A stretch of DNA of 64,000 nt, from positions 66,470,463-66,534,462 of the forward strand of contig JALMGJ010000005.1 of the NCBI GenBank assembly GCA_023362775.1, written 5' to 3'. The notes beneath the pieces are model-generated. The model worked only from the letters and a program-made list of their open reading frames with translations, was not told the origin of the DNA and ran no database searches. Below, piece after piece: positions 23,387 through 34,918 of this stretch. Every line of letters begins with the position of its first letter. The first letter of the stretch is position 1. The position numbers and the translations under genes were made by a program. The DNA comes from Charina bottae (Eukaryota > Chordata > Lepidosauria > Squamata > Charinaidae).

Positions 23387-23442
23387 TAATTTATATAGCT
23401 GCCCATCTCATGGGAAGTTACTCTGGGCAGTGTACAATAATA
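23387..23442 (-). mobile_element. L2-like 3' tail fragment
   Basis: On the minus strand it reads CTGCCCAGAGTAACTTCCC and 'GAGATGGGCAGCTATATAAAT' then enters the GATA array. Same order as at 14.4 kb. Confidence 0.7.
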
Positions 23443-23643
23443 CATTTTTATGTTTTTCCCTTATAGCCTATGAATAATCTTTTATCAACTAGAATCTTGA
23501 ATCAATTCAAATAATCCCTTACCATTAAACCTGGAATCTGGAATCTGATCTAAATCTGCCATTTTTAAATCTTTAATTGAATCTGATCTTGCAGATTTGT
23601 GTTCCCCGTACAGACACAGTCAATAACTTTACTGAATATTTTT

Positions 23644-24461
23644 TTAATGAAACTTTATTATATAAAATTGTTTCAACGTACAACATATATGCATAAACAT
23701 ACACATATTACATATATACATACACACAAATCATATATACATACATATAAAAAGAGGGGGGGAAATGAAAAATAAAAAAAATGAAAAATAAAAAAATATA
23801 TGTCCAATTCCCGATTATCTTTACAGTGACTAATATATCAATATAATTTTTTTCTTACTTGTCTTAGTTACATTTTGATACATTTCTATTTCTAATATAA
23901 TTAATCGTTAAATCCTATATTAATTATATTATTTTTTGTACATTTTTCATATAGACAAGGAATGGTTGCCAATCATTATTAAATTGGTCTATATTTTTAT
24001 CCTTTAACATTTCTGTTAACTTTGTCATCTGTGCAAGGTCCATTATTTTGATGATCCAGTCTTCTATTGTAGGGATGTTATTTTCTTTCCATTTTTGTGC
24101 ATATGTGAGTCCGGCTGCCGTAATCATGTACAATAACAGTTTTCCATGTTTTTTTCCCAGTTCATCGTCCATGAGGCCAAGTAAATATAATTCCGGTTTT
24201 ATTTGTATATCCATTAATATAATTTCTTTAATAGTTTTATGTATTAGTTCCCAATATTTCTTTGCTTTCTTGCATGTCCACCATTGATGATAAAATGTTC
24301 CTTTTTCTTTGTTACATTTCCAACATTTGTTTGATACATTTTGATACATTTTTGATAGTTTCTCTGGAGTTATATACCAACGGTACATCATTTTGTAAAA
24401 GTTTTCTTTCAAATTATAATTTAATGTAAATTTTAGTCCTTTTGTCCACATTTTCATTGTC
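23644..24461 (-). pseudogene. L1 LINE ORF2 C-terminus, 5'-truncated
   Basis: An 818-bp insertion with a perfect 14-bp duplication TACTGAATATTTTT (23630-23643, 24462-24475). The minus strand keeps a 177-codon frame (24457-23924) with the L1 ORF2 C-terminal pattern: 'YRWYITPEKLSKMY', then the zinc-knuckle-like 'CWKCNKEKGTFYHQWWTC', 'KYWELIHKTI' and 'WIIKIMDLAQMTKLTEML', ending at a stop followed by an A/T-rich 3' UTR. RT and endonuclease are missing. The open frame suggests a fairly recent insertion. Confidence 0.93.
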
Positions 24462-24475
24462 TACTGAATATTTTT

Positions 24476-25645
24476 CATCAAAAAGCAAACAGCTATATTG
24501 TTAAAAAAATAGCCAGAAGATTAAATTCTCAAATGTAATATTTAAACATGGAAATATGAAATAAAACTCAGAGATGAATTCAGAGATGAAATTGAAAAGG
24601 AGCTTTATCATGAAATAATGTTTTCATTATGCTGGTATATGCTATCATATTGTATTTACGAATGCATCTGATTTGAAGTCCAAAGTATTCACACCTCTTC
24701 TTTATTGTGCTTAACAGTCATTGTTGCCATTGTCCTGTGCAAGAATTTTCTTCATCTTTGTCACATTCTTTATGATAACATTGACATATTGTGCAAATCA
24801 GACTGTCCTTCAAATGATTGTGTGAGCAGTGTACAAGAGCCTTCATATATGCAATGCAACAGTTTCATTAGCAACAATTTTCCACTTGTGCACAATATGG
24901 TAAAGATATCGGACATCATCCATTTATGGCCAACTTGATTGGGAACCTTCTTGAACCTGGGATGGGCATTTTATTTTTCCAAATGAAAATGTGAGATTGA
25001 ACACAATGAATACATGCTGAAGAGAATGGTGGCTAGCCAACAGTTGATTTGATCCTGTTATATCTTCTTTTTTTGGCCAAGAAAAAAAATCATAGCTTAA
25101 TTCTTCTTTATCTACTATGTTCTTAAATCCTCACAGATAGCAAATAAAAACTACAAAGCAAGAGTTTTGATGTTATCTCAATTGCTTCTAAAAGTTGTGA
25201 AAATGATCTCTGAAATTCTAGTTCAAGTTTTAATAAAGCAGAATTGTCATGGCCAAAATAGCAATCACGTTTAACCTCTCATAGCAAGGAAGGCATGTTG
25301 TCTTCGAAACTTGATGCTCCACCTTTTGTTAAAACCCCTCCATGTACCTGAGGGAATTAAAACATCTAAGTGGCTATGTTCAGCCAATGTGTGCAGTTCA
25401 AATCCTACTATAACACCCTAGGTCATCTTTTTCAGTTTCTTAACATGGAGATTTAGGCTGTAATCCTACACACTATTTAAATAGTTTGGGATCACCCAAA
25501 ATTGGTGGGAAATTCTTCAGGAGCTTAGGCAATAATACAAAGCATCAAGCATGGTTAGGGCCAAGACTTTCCTATAGATCCTGGGTTTCAGGGGAATTTG
25601 GAGGGGTTGTTGATTTTTAAAGTGACATTATAGTTATTTATTTTT
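24476..25645. other. Unique AT-rich DNA, no gene seen
   Basis: About 1.2 kb. A 77-codon frame at 24705-24938 has no recognisable features. Confidence 0.5.
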
Positions 25646-25646
25646 T

Positions 25647-25880
25647 GAGAGACAGTTTGGTGCAGTGGTTAAGGCATCAGGCTAGAAACCACGAGACCAT
25701 GTGTTCTAGTCCCACCTTAGACATGAAGCCAGCTGGGTGACCCTGGGCCAGTCACTTTCTCTCAGCCTTAGGAAGGAGGCAATGGCAAACCACTTCTGAA
25801 AAAAACTTGCCAAGAAAACTGCAGGGACTTCTCCAGGTAGTCTCCAAGAATTGGACATGAATGAATAGATTTAAAAAATG
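25647..25880 (+). mobile_element. tRNA-derived SINE with BovB-like tail, copy 2
   Basis: It closely matches 8390-8612: 'GTGGTTAAGGCATCAGGCTA' (A box), 'GTGTTCTAGTCCC' (B box), 'AGCTGGGTGACCCTGGGCC', 'GGCAATGGCAAACCACTTC', and a degenerate BovB-type tail. Confidence 0.85.
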
Positions 25881-25967
25881 TTGTTTTAGGCTTGCATTTC
25901 AAATTTATCTATTTCCAGCCACACACAAAAAAAAAAGGCAAGAGAACAGGGACATCTGCAAGTGGCA

Positions 25968-26108
25968 GGGAGGCTAACAAATGTCACGATGACAACCATG
26001 CAATAGATACCCTGCTCCTTTTTTTTTACATGTGTTGCATGTATGATGGACATAAAAAGGGGGCAGGGCTTAGATCATATTATTGCAGCTGCCATCTTGA
26101 CTTTTTTC
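25968..26108. mobile_element. Palindromic MITE-like element, copy 3
   Basis: The right arm, reverse-complemented, reads GTCAAGATGGCAGCTGCAAT then 'AAGCCCTGCCCCCTTTTTAT'. The left arm carries the matching but decayed 'TCACGATGACAACCATGCAA' and 'ACCCTGCTCCTTTTTT'. Ends are approximate. Confidence 0.55.
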
Positions 26109-26401
26109 CCCCTCCCATCCCAACTATGGGAGAAGGTTCCAAGGGGTGGGGATCATAAACAGTCCTGGGATTTTTTATTGTCCATCAATACATTTATCTG
26201 GGAATTCAAGGGGAATTTTTGGACTTTTTCCCGCAAGAATGAGATCTACAGTACTGGAGTAAATTTGTCTCTATAGCAAAAAAAAAAAATATGTCAAAAA
26301 CCCTTCTAATTAATACATTTAAACTTTGTCAAAAGAAATGCAAAATCATAATTTGCCAGATTAAGTGTAGGAAGCCCAGCAAGGGTTGTAAATCACAGTT
26401 G

Positions 26402-26462
26402 TAGTTTAGTTTAGTTTAGTTTAGTTTAGTTTAGTTTAGTTTAGTTTAGTTTAGTTTAGTTT
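26402..26462. repeat. (TTTAG)n pentanucleotide microsatellite
   Basis: About 12 perfect units of TTTAG. Not the vertebrate telomere repeat. Confidence 0.98.
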
Positions 26463-27198
26463 ACTTTTTTGAAAAAAAACAGCATTATTTGCTCAAGATG
26501 AGAGGAGAAGCTTATTTGAGCATAAATCATTAAAAAAGAATGGAAGATTAGCTTTTCAATTGATCTGGCTGTTCTAACACCTCTTTGTGATACAGATCAA
26601 ATGTATTATTATGTAATATAAATGATTTGTGAAGCGGTTTTAACATAAATTCACAGTGACAGACAAGGTTGCATTTCACTTCCCATTAGCACTCCCATCA
26701 ACAAATCCAGGGATTTGTTCATCCCAAATTAAGCAACTACTTAGAGTTTATGAGACAAATATCCTTCTAGTTCAGGGTTGCAATAGAACAAGAATCTTCC
26801 TTTGTTCTCTTTATTCAGTCCAAAGGGACAGAGATGCTAAATAAAGTTCACTTCTCACTGTTATTTTGGTAAAGCTTTTAGTCACATTGTCCCAATATGC
26901 CTCCATCCATTAGCAGTTTCAAAGGGGAATAAACTGGAATTTACCCAAGATAGCATGAGAGTTCAAATATCTTGTTCTAACCAACACGTCTGTTTGTTTG
27001 TTTTGTTTTGAAGGATGGAACTTCTCTAAAGGAACTATTTTACTTTATTTTATTGTTATCCATTTTATATGGTGTGTTCAAATGTAGGGCAGTCATTATG
27101 AGACAGAGAAAAAAAAATCATGTGGAAGAATGGATGTGTTGGAGAAGGTACTCAACCTTTTCCCCATTCATTGTCTTATTCTTGCAAATGCTTTCACA
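26463..27198. other. Unique DNA, nothing recognised
   Basis: No supported gene or repeat. Confidence 0.5.
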
Positions 27199-27199
<1 letters not shown>

Positions 27200-27241
<42 letters not shown>

Positions 27242-27342
27242 TAAATTTATATGCCACCCAACTCCCAGCAATTCTTATTCTTATTCTTATTCTTATTCTT
27301 ATTCTTATTCTTATTCTTATTCTTATTCTTATTCTTATTCTT
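27200..27342. repeat. (TAA)n and (ATTCTT)n flanking an L2-like tail
   Basis: TAA repeats at 27200-27241 are followed by an L2-like tail in reverse ('AAATTTATATGCCACCCAAC', 27243-27270) and then 12 perfect hexanucleotides at 27271-27342. The hexamer array yields artefactual Ile-Leu and Arg-Ile frames. Confidence 0.95.
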
Positions 27343-27771
27343 AATTTATGGACTAGCCATAAGGCCATATCAGATACAAAATACAGAACCATAATAAGAC
27401 TATATACAACAAAATAGAGTAAAAGGCAGAACTAAAAGAACTAAAATCATATTTCTGTATCCACTCCTACGATATGCCACAATCAGATCCACATATGCAA
27501 TTCTCAATTGTACTGTTTTATTCAGATAAAGGACCATGTTATACGTAATATTTGGGTTCTGACCACACATGAGCTATGTTGTTCTAATGTATGGATCCCA
27601 ACAGGCTATTTGTCTAATGTGTGATCCAAGCTATTGATCTCTCTCTTTATTTTCTCTATTTTTCAAAATATGAAGTAAAGCTAAGTGAAGGAAAACAATA
27701 ACTTTTGGAAGTAACAACATATTAATTTCCTCTAGTAAAAGCATTGCCATCAGTGGCATTCACAGTGGAGG

Positions 27772-27907
27772 TCAAAAAAATCAAGATGGCAGTCACAACC
27801 CTATGACTGAAACCCCTCTTGAGCATGTGTCAATACATGCATACATGTACAAAGGAGTGAGGCTTCAATCATCTGGTCATAACCACCATCTTGATTTCTT
27901 GACACCC
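27772..27907. mobile_element. Palindromic MITE-like element, copy 4 (best copy)
   Basis: The left arm begins GTCAAAAAAATCAAGATGGC; the right arm, reversed, begins GTGTCAAGAAATCAAGATGG. Both continue into a 'TCATAACC/TCACAACC...GAAGCC(T)C' block and meet at an ATGCATACATGTAC centre. Non-coding. Confidence 0.65.
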
Positions 27908-29023
27908 TTCTCCATGGATGACTCTGACCATCATCTAACCTTTCATTTATATAGTTTTAAAAATTGTGATTGTGATCAATCTCTTGGTGCTAGAATATAC
28001 AGTGGGGAAATTCCCTCATGGTATTGCAAATATTAGTTCTAAAATAGTGGCTTTGTATTTCAAAATCTCAGCAATGGAAAAAGAATAACATTTTCCTTCC
28101 TCACTTTATTTGGGTGAATAAGACAGGATGAGTGAAAGGAATTTTATGCAATGCCTTTGAACAGTGTTTTGTGTCAAACAGTTCCAAGCAGCTAGAAATA
28201 GCCTAGTAAGGATTTTGCTTCTCACTGACATTTTTAAGAAAACAGAAAAGAAGACTTGAAGCATGTGTTTGTATTTATAGAGGTTTAAATTATAAACACT
28301 TCCCAGCAAAGATTTGTCATTTTATCACTTTGTTTTTCATTACTTAGCAAAGAATAAGACTGCAAACATAAGCTCATTTATATGGTAGTGAGGACATGCA
28401 AAGATGTCCCTGCTTTAAGAGTCACATTAAGACACTTAAGACTGGCTGCTTTAATTATCTGATTCATTAAAGCAGTTTGTCAGGTTTTATTGAAGCCTAA
28501 AATAGTCATCCATCCAATCTGTAATGAATACCAGAGAGATGTTGCATTCATATGGGGTCCAAAGCGCTTCTTGATCATTCGTAGACCCAATGGTAGTTAG
28601 TCCCATGAGCAAAGTATAATTTGTTTCTAAATATAGGTTTACCACATCTGGCCTGCAAACTTTGTTTGATCACCAGTCAACAGCAAAGAATATAGACAAC
28701 TCTCATTCTTTGCTGCCATTCAGTGGTCATGTGAAGGTTACCCTGTTGATTGTTAGTGTTACATTGCGAAGTGCTGGTGTTAACTTTTAGAGACATAAAG
28801 GTTAGGATCCAGGTAAGTCAAGGGACATCTACACCCAGGTGAATTTGCCCATGCTTTCAGGTCATTCTTAAAGCACTTTCACTAGCTCAATGTTACCATC
28901 AGGGAAGTTGAAAGAAGCTGTGCTATGCTTTGAAACACCAGCATCTCCTGGGCAAATTGCTGCAAAGGTTCCAGCAGCTCCTGTCAGCTCTCTCTGCAGG
29001 ATTGGCCCAAGTGGAACCTCTCT
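27908..29023. other. Unique DNA, no gene seen
   Basis: About 1.1 kb with no supported gene. Confidence 0.5.
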
Positions 29024-29031
29024 GTATAGAG

Positions 29032-29134
29032 CAGTGTTTCTTAACCTTGGCAACTTGAAGACAAGCGTTGTTGGCTGGGAATTCTGGGAGTTGAAGTCCA
29101 TATATCTTCAAGTTGCCAAGATTGAGAAACACTG
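29032..29134. mobile_element. hAT MITE, 103 bp
   Basis: Sister of 5579-5685: it starts CAGTGTTTCTTAACCTTGGC and ends with the near reverse complement ATTGAGAAACACTG. A perfect 8-bp duplication GTATAGAG flanks it (29024-29031, 29135-29142). The centre holds 'GGGAATTCTGGGAGTTGAAG' in the opposite orientation to the first copy. Confidence 0.95.
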
Positions 29135-29142
29135 GTATAGAG

Positions 29143-32055
29143 ATTGTATCATCTGTTTCCTGAGTATAAAAAGATCACTGCCCTTGGGCAGTGGGGTTGT
29201 TGCTGAAGAGATGACCCCAAAGGAATGGTTTTGGTCATTTTGGGGTCTTTTTTGGTCTTCATGAGCAAACATTGGGCAGAGCTGGTACATGTTGCTGGTC
29301 TTACTAAATAATGGCTTGTTGTTGTAAGATGGAGAAAATGGGCAATGAAGCATGACCTGGGAGAAATTATTGAAGTAGTAATTGGCAGAGGGAAATATGG
29401 TGGGAGGCTTCAATCTGGTTATAGATGGAATTATTTAGAGGGACAGGTATGTTCAACTGGGTGAGTCGATGCCCCCCTTTTTTTTCTTTCAGGGATTGTG
29501 TCAAAGTAACCCAAAAAAACCTACATTGGACATTATTGAATGGAAAGATCTGTGCCTCAGTTCTTTGAGAACTTTTACCAGATAGAGTAAACAGTAAATG
29601 TGTCAGATAACCAATGGTTTGATAGCTTCATGTTTTATTATATGTTATACGATGCTAGGGATAGGCAATCTAGTGCTCTCCAGATATTCTGAATTAAATT
29701 TCCATCAGCTCTAGTTAGCATTGCCAAGAATACTGGGGATTACAACTCAAGATAAGTTGTGTATGTGGTCATATATTATTATAAAAGGTAGCTTCATGTG
29801 ATACAATATAGTGCCACAGTGATTTAGAAATAATGCCTTTTTTAAAGATGTCTATATCTTTAGAAAAAACTCTACCAAACAAAAGTCAAGAGAATTTGTT
29901 TTTCTGCTGTTCAAATCTCTCTAACACAGCACTGAAATTATTGGGAAATTTTGTTTCACATATAATTCAATACTTTCAAGAGGATTTAACCAAAGGCTTA
30001 TGAGGCTTTGGTTAAATCACTGCCTTGCCTTTAAGACATCTGTCCATACTGAGAGGGGAAGAAACTGAGAGGGGAAGAATCTGAAACTGAAGAAACAAAC
30101 ACCAACAGAAACGTACCACTAATAAACACTGCATGCAGTTCATATCTATTCTGTTTCTACTAGCAGATTATCAAGGGATGAAAAGGGTGGTTGAGTAATA
30201 AGGTACTGGAATACCTGAATGAGAAACAGTAGTTATAGAGAATGATTGTTACAAAGTTTTCATGAAGAGCAGATTTTCTATAATGGAAAAATTATTACTT
30301 AAATAATAATAAGTTAAATAATATCAGCAAAATTCATATCAGGGTTTATTTGCCTTTCACATTCCTTTGTGGTCTTAACATCATGGAAAAAATAAGCATT
30401 AGTACTTTATGAAAATGAATTTTGTACTTAAGCCACCAGGCACTGAAAATTCCGCAGCTATAAAAATAATCTTTTTTCCCCTCAAGGTACTTAACATTGC
30501 AATTTATCCCTGAATAGGAAGAAGGAAAAAAGTGTAAACTATGTAAAAACCAAACAGCCATTTTTAATTAATTTTTTGATTTAAATTATATCCCCTCTGT
30601 AAAGCTTTTAAACACCATATTCTAAATGCAGTATGGAAGCAGGTAACCATGCAGTAGCTCTTGTGACCAAGAATCTTGATCATTCACATCCTTGAAAATT
30701 TATTAAAACACCTCATGAAAGTGGAAGAAAGGGAAGTTTCCCAGGACAGGAATGCTGAGAAAGTCAGTAACCAAAGGCCACTTAGCACAGACCATGGGTA
30801 GCATAAAGCAAGTTTTCTGTAATGCTGTGGAAAGGTGTTAAAATTAAATCCAAGAGGCTATAAGTTTCAGCAACAGCCTTAACTCTAAGATGCAATCAAG
30901 AGTGGTAATAGGGCTTCAGCCTTAATCTTAAAAATAAAGATGCAGCCCTAAAATGTGCCAATTCAAGCACTGGATAAGATGTTGAGTTTAGTTATGTTTA
31001 GTTATGGAATGGCTGACAACAATACATCTGTATGCATGTAAATATATTGCATTGAATCATTCAGATTTCTAAAAGAAAAAAATATATTAGATTCTACCTT
31101 AACATTGCATAGTGTCTTGCAACCACCAACTGCAAATATCACATCTGTACAGTAGTGCAGTGAGAAGTGCTTCTGTAACCTTACTGAAGGCATCTGGCAA
31201 ACATCCCAATGTCAGTAAGTGGCTCATGTTCATTATGCTCTTAGCATGGCTGCTGAAAGTGAGCTCAGATTATCTTTCCATTTAGACATTGGCAGTGGGA
31301 AACACACAAGAGCCTGAGTGAAAATACAGAAAATGTAGTGATGTTTGAAAGTGATCTCTTCTGTCTACAGGCATGCAGAATATCGAGTGGGATCTACTAG
31401 TCAATGTTAACTGATTTGCTTGGGATCACTAAGCATCCCTGCAGACATAAATAAATGCTGGTTTCTTCTATGCCAGCAAAGCAGCAGCAACAACAATTGC
31501 CTCCCTGGGAATCGGTGTGTGTGTGCGCGTGCGTTGTTATTTAACTAATGATTTAATTGTTTTCATCAATCAGTTCATGGTGTATTACTGTGTTAGGTGT
31601 AAACTGCTGGAAGTCATATTTGGAATATACAGGTATATGTAAATAAATAAATACTGACATAGGGAATATTTTGAAATGCCTTATATAATGATTTTTCCCC
31701 TCTTTCCCTCTCTCCTTCTTACTTTCCTTCCTTATGGCCCACTGGCTTTTCCTTAGGCTACTCAGAAATATGAGCTATTCTGTTCTTCATGCTACTTTCT
31801 GGCTTTTAAAGAATTGATTGTGGTACAATGCTGGGGGTAGGGGAGAGGAGGAGACTTTAGGACTTGCCTCCCCAAATGTTGTGCCCTCCATGAAAAAAAT
31901 GTTGCCACTACTGGTATCAAACTTTGAGGGCATATCCATGTGAAATCCTTAAGTTGCTCCTGTCCTGTCCTATCCTGATGCTGGCTGGAGTCTAAGCCAC
32001 CTGAAGAAAATCAACTTTTGATTGGGATGCGACTTGCCAAGTGTTCCACTTAAAC
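29143..32055. other. Unique DNA with minor relics, no gene seen
   Basis: About 2.9 kb. Near 29655-29755 there is a degraded repeat of the 'GGCAATCTAGTGCTCTCCAG' type. A perfect 13-bp hairpin lies at 29983-29995/30006-30018 (GATTTAACCAAAG and its complement, 10-base loop). Nothing else can be supported. Confidence 0.5.
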
Positions 32056-32063
32056 TTCCAGCA

Positions 32064-32288
32064 CAGTGCTTTCCAAAGTCCCGCCGTTGGCGACACACCA
32101 ACGGCAGCAGCGTGCATGATGGTGGTGGCAGCGGTGGCAGCAGCAGCCTCGTATGTCGCACTAAAACCCGGAAGCGCTGATGGTGCGCCGCGGCCACCGC
32201 CGCGCGCTCCACCGCAGGGGCGGCGGCGACGTACCATCAGCACTTCTGGGTTTTGTTGCGACACACACACACAGTTTGGAAAGCTATG
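32064..32288 (-). mobile_element. CpG-rich hAT MITE, copy 1 (variant body)
   Basis: It starts CAGTGCTTTCCAAAG and ends AGTTTGGAAAGCTATG, inside a perfect 8-bp duplication TTCCAGCA (32056-32063, 32289-32296). The body has nested inverted sequence ('AAACCCGGAAGCGCTGATGG' and its counterpart near 32233) and TGTCGC/GCGACA motifs. GC-rich, non-coding. Confidence 0.9.
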
Positions 32289-32334
32289 TTCCAGCAAGTG
32301 AGGTCCCCATTGGACAATTCCTCTGCTGCTATGC

Positions 32335-32554
32335 CAGAGCTTTCCAAACTGTGTGTCGCGACACAAAAGTGTGTCGCCACACACAGCATGGTGTGTCGCC
32401 ACACCACCCGGAAACGGCGGCCCGCGCGTGCACGGCGGCCACCATGCATGCGCGTGCCACCGCACGCCCCCCCATGCCACCGCCGTGCGTGCGCATGTCG
32501 CTGCCGCCGCCGCCACTGGGTGTGTCGCCAGTGGCGGCACTTTGGAAAGCCCTG
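32335..32554 (+). mobile_element. CpG-rich hAT MITE, copy 2
   Basis: It starts CAGAGCTTTCCAAACTGTGT and ends CACTTTGGAAAGCCCTG. A 7-of-8 duplication flanks it: TGCTATGC (32327-32334) and TGCTATAC (32555-32562). The first 100 bp carry repeated TGTCGCGACA/TGTCGCCACA motifs; the rest is a GCC/GGC-rich tract with many CpGs. It lies 46 bp from copy 1, in opposite orientation. Confidence 0.92.
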
Positions 32555-32606
32555 TGCTATACCCTGCCAACTTTTCAGGTTATTGTTTGTGTATGTTTTC
32601 AAGTCA

Positions 32607-32815
32607 GTCTTCACTCCTGACAACTGCCTGGACTAGTTCCTGCCACTTCCTTGGCAAGATTTTCAGATGTGGCTTGCCATTACCTCCTTCTTAGGTCTGA
32701 GAGTGAGTGACTGGGCCAGGGTCACCCAGATGGCTTTGTGCCTAAGGTGGGATTATAACTCATGGTTTCCTGGTTTCTCACCTGGTACCTTAACCACTAT
32801 ACTAAACAGGCTGTC
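32607..32815 (-). mobile_element. tRNA-derived SINE, copy 3
   Basis: On the minus strand it matches the SINE at 8390: head near 32812 with 'GTATAGTGGTTAAGGTACC', then 'GTTATAATCCCACCTTAGGC', 'GGTGACCCTGGCCCAGTCAC' and 'GGTAATGGCAAGCCACATC'; tail toward 32607. Diverged. Confidence 0.75.
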
Positions 32816-33443
32816 AACCTTTCAGGACAAGAAAGCAATTGCCATTCATTGTCCTTTCTATGGGTGGTATTTCTAGACATATGTCCTTTACATGTGTTTA
32901 TGTGGGTAGATGTGTCTGTGTGTGTCTGTGTACCCCCCCAGAGATATTGATACACATACATAATATTAAAATATATGTATACAAAATAAACTAAATTTTA
33001 CATATACAAAGTTAATGCATCAAAATAGACATATATGCAGACACATACAGTATATGGAGCTTTAAAATAAAAATAAAACTTTCCTTTGTTGCTTTTCCCC
33101 TGATCTGGCAATTACTATTACAGAAGTCTTTCAGTAGCATAGCGGTTATAATATTTGCCTGATTTGCAGAACTTCATCAGTTTGAAATCTGATGAAAGTG
33201 TTGCTTTTTAATTACTATTTTTCATTCCCTGAGCTAGCCACTTTACTCCTTTTAAAGGAACAAACAGAATCACATTATCATTGTTTTTCCTGTCCCTTCA
33301 GGTAAAACGGTTTCATTTCAACTCCAAGATAGGGGAACTGGGTTAGAAAAAAAAGTTTGGAGTTTTAGTGGTGCATGGTGGACTTACTATTTTTTTTAAA
33401 AAAGTCCAGGAGAAAAGTAGGTAACTTAGGGAAAGGAAAATAG
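32816..33443. other. Unique DNA, nothing recognised
   Basis: AT-rich sequence with short GT/CA and TATA runs; no gene supported. Confidence 0.5.
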
Positions 33444-33497
33444 TAATTATAAAGCTGTAGCTTGAATCATGTCAACTGGATTTCTATTTTCTCAGTG

Positions 33498-33533
33498 GAA
33501 ATGTTTCACTCCTTATCCAAGAAACTTCTTCAG
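33498..33533 (-). ncRNA. Hammerhead-like motif, decayed
   Basis: CTGAAGA core is kept, but the stem II strands no longer pair well and GAAACGTTTC has become GAAACATTTC. Confidence 0.3.
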
Positions 33534-33837
33534 TCTGAGCAAAGTTTGTAAGGGAATCCTTAAATATGTTTCTACGGTGGCTGTGTGACCTTGCACCTGG
33601 GGCTAGGTCATGGTTATTTGAGATGTTAATTTCTAAGTCCCTTTATCATCCAAAGGAGGATCGTTAAGATTACCTTGCTGTTGTTGAGATTAGCAAGGTA
33701 ATCTTAACGATCCTCCTTTGGATGATAAAGGGACTTAGAAATAAACATCTCAAATAACCATGACCTAGCCCCAGGTGCAAGGTCACACAGCCACCCTAGA
33801 AACATATTTAAGGATTCCCTTACAAACTTTGCTCAGA

Positions 33838-33873
33838 CTGAAGAAGCTTCTTGGATAAGGAGCGAAACGTTTC
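33838..33873 (+). ncRNA. Hammerhead-like motif
   Basis: CTGAAGA core, stem II GCTTCTT/AAGGAGC (with mismatches) around GGAT, and an intact GAAACGTTTC. Same position relative to the element end as at 21645-21680. Confidence 0.4.
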
Positions 33874-33967
33874 CACTGAGAAAATAGAAATCCAGTTGAC
33901 ATGATTCAAGCTACAGACAATTCCACCTGGATGACTGAGAACCTTCATCGACATAATTATAAAGCTG

Positions 33968-34916
33968 CATTTCTTCTGGGTTTTGCCTGTTAGGTGAATG
34001 TAACAGTAGCTACAGCAGAGATGAGAGAGATGCAGGATGTGACCTTAGACCCAGGTTAGGTTGTGTTGCTACCGCTGAGCACAGCAGGCAGTCAAAATGC
34101 GAGGGGGTGCAGCAGGCAGCACCTGAGCCAGCACAAACCAGAAAACACAACTTTCAGTGGTGAGCAGGTGGTGGTCACATTCACAATGGGCTCCAGGTAA
34201 ATGGAGGGCAACTTCATTCCTGACCTCCAGGTACTACTTGCAAAGGAGTAAAACTGCAGATATTCCTTTAAAAAGCCTCCATTAGCACCAGGGGAGATTT
34301 TGAAATACCTGATGCTTAGCCAATGCAAAGAAAATCAGACTAGCTTCTCACTGCCTAACCATGTTAGTTTCTTTGAATGTGAATTTAGAGCATGTCTGTG
34401 TGGGAGAGGGACAAAGAGATAAGGCTGCATGGAAGATATACACATGTATTCTTCCAGAAATCACAAAATATGTTGGAGCTTTCATACCCACAATATGGCA
34501 ACACCACTTAATTGTCTGCTGTGACCTTCTTGACTTCTACCATGTGTTCACAGAAAGCTTGTAGGAGACAGTTTGACTTTAGGCTGAAAGAGATTTTTCA
34601 TTCTAATTAAGAAATACAATTGATATTGTTCTCAAAGGAATGATGCTATATTCTATGCATTGCCTTCAGGGAAAGCATCAAAATAGCACCACAAGAAGTT
34701 AGGATTATTGTCATAAGACTAAGGATATTTCTTAAGGAAGTGGGGTGTCACTAGAATGTGGGGGGGTTTTTTGCCTAAAGATGTTGGGATTTTCTCCAGA
34801 GGTGAGCAGCAAAGAAATTTAAAAGCCAGCCAGTTAAGTTTACAAAATGAATTATATTTCTTAACTATGTCGTGCATACTTCTAAGTTTCAGGTAGGGAT
34901 AGTGAAGAAATATATT
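33968..34916. other. Unique DNA, no gene seen
   Basis: About 0.95 kb; no supported feature. Confidence 0.5.
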
Positions 34917-34918
34917 TA

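Larger units (their letters stand above)
33458..33953. mobile_element. Small head-to-head inverted Penelope-like unit
   Basis: Same architecture as 19962-21723 but with shorter arms, both 5'-truncated to the ORF's last few codons plus the terminal region. The left arm (33458-33679) is on the minus strand, a 12-bp spacer follows, and the right arm (33692-33953) is on the plus strand. A perfect 14-bp duplication TAATTATAAAGCTG (33444-33457, 33954-33967) encloses it. Here the right arm carries the extra terminal ~37 bp ('GACTGAGAACCTTCATCGAC') that the left arm lacks, the mirror of the large unit. Confidence 0.92.

Noticed and set aside
29983..30018. Perfect 13-bp hairpin as a terminator or small-RNA hairpin
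   Set aside because: Too short for a pre-miRNA and rho-independent terminators do not apply to nuclear eukaryotic DNA; probably chance or a relic of a MITE.
32041..32636. Several overlapping 80-190 codon frames in both strands, also at 52.3-54.5 kb
   Set aside because: They arise from GC-rich, stop-poor hAT MITE bodies whose ends and TSDs are clear; frames are not conserved between copies.
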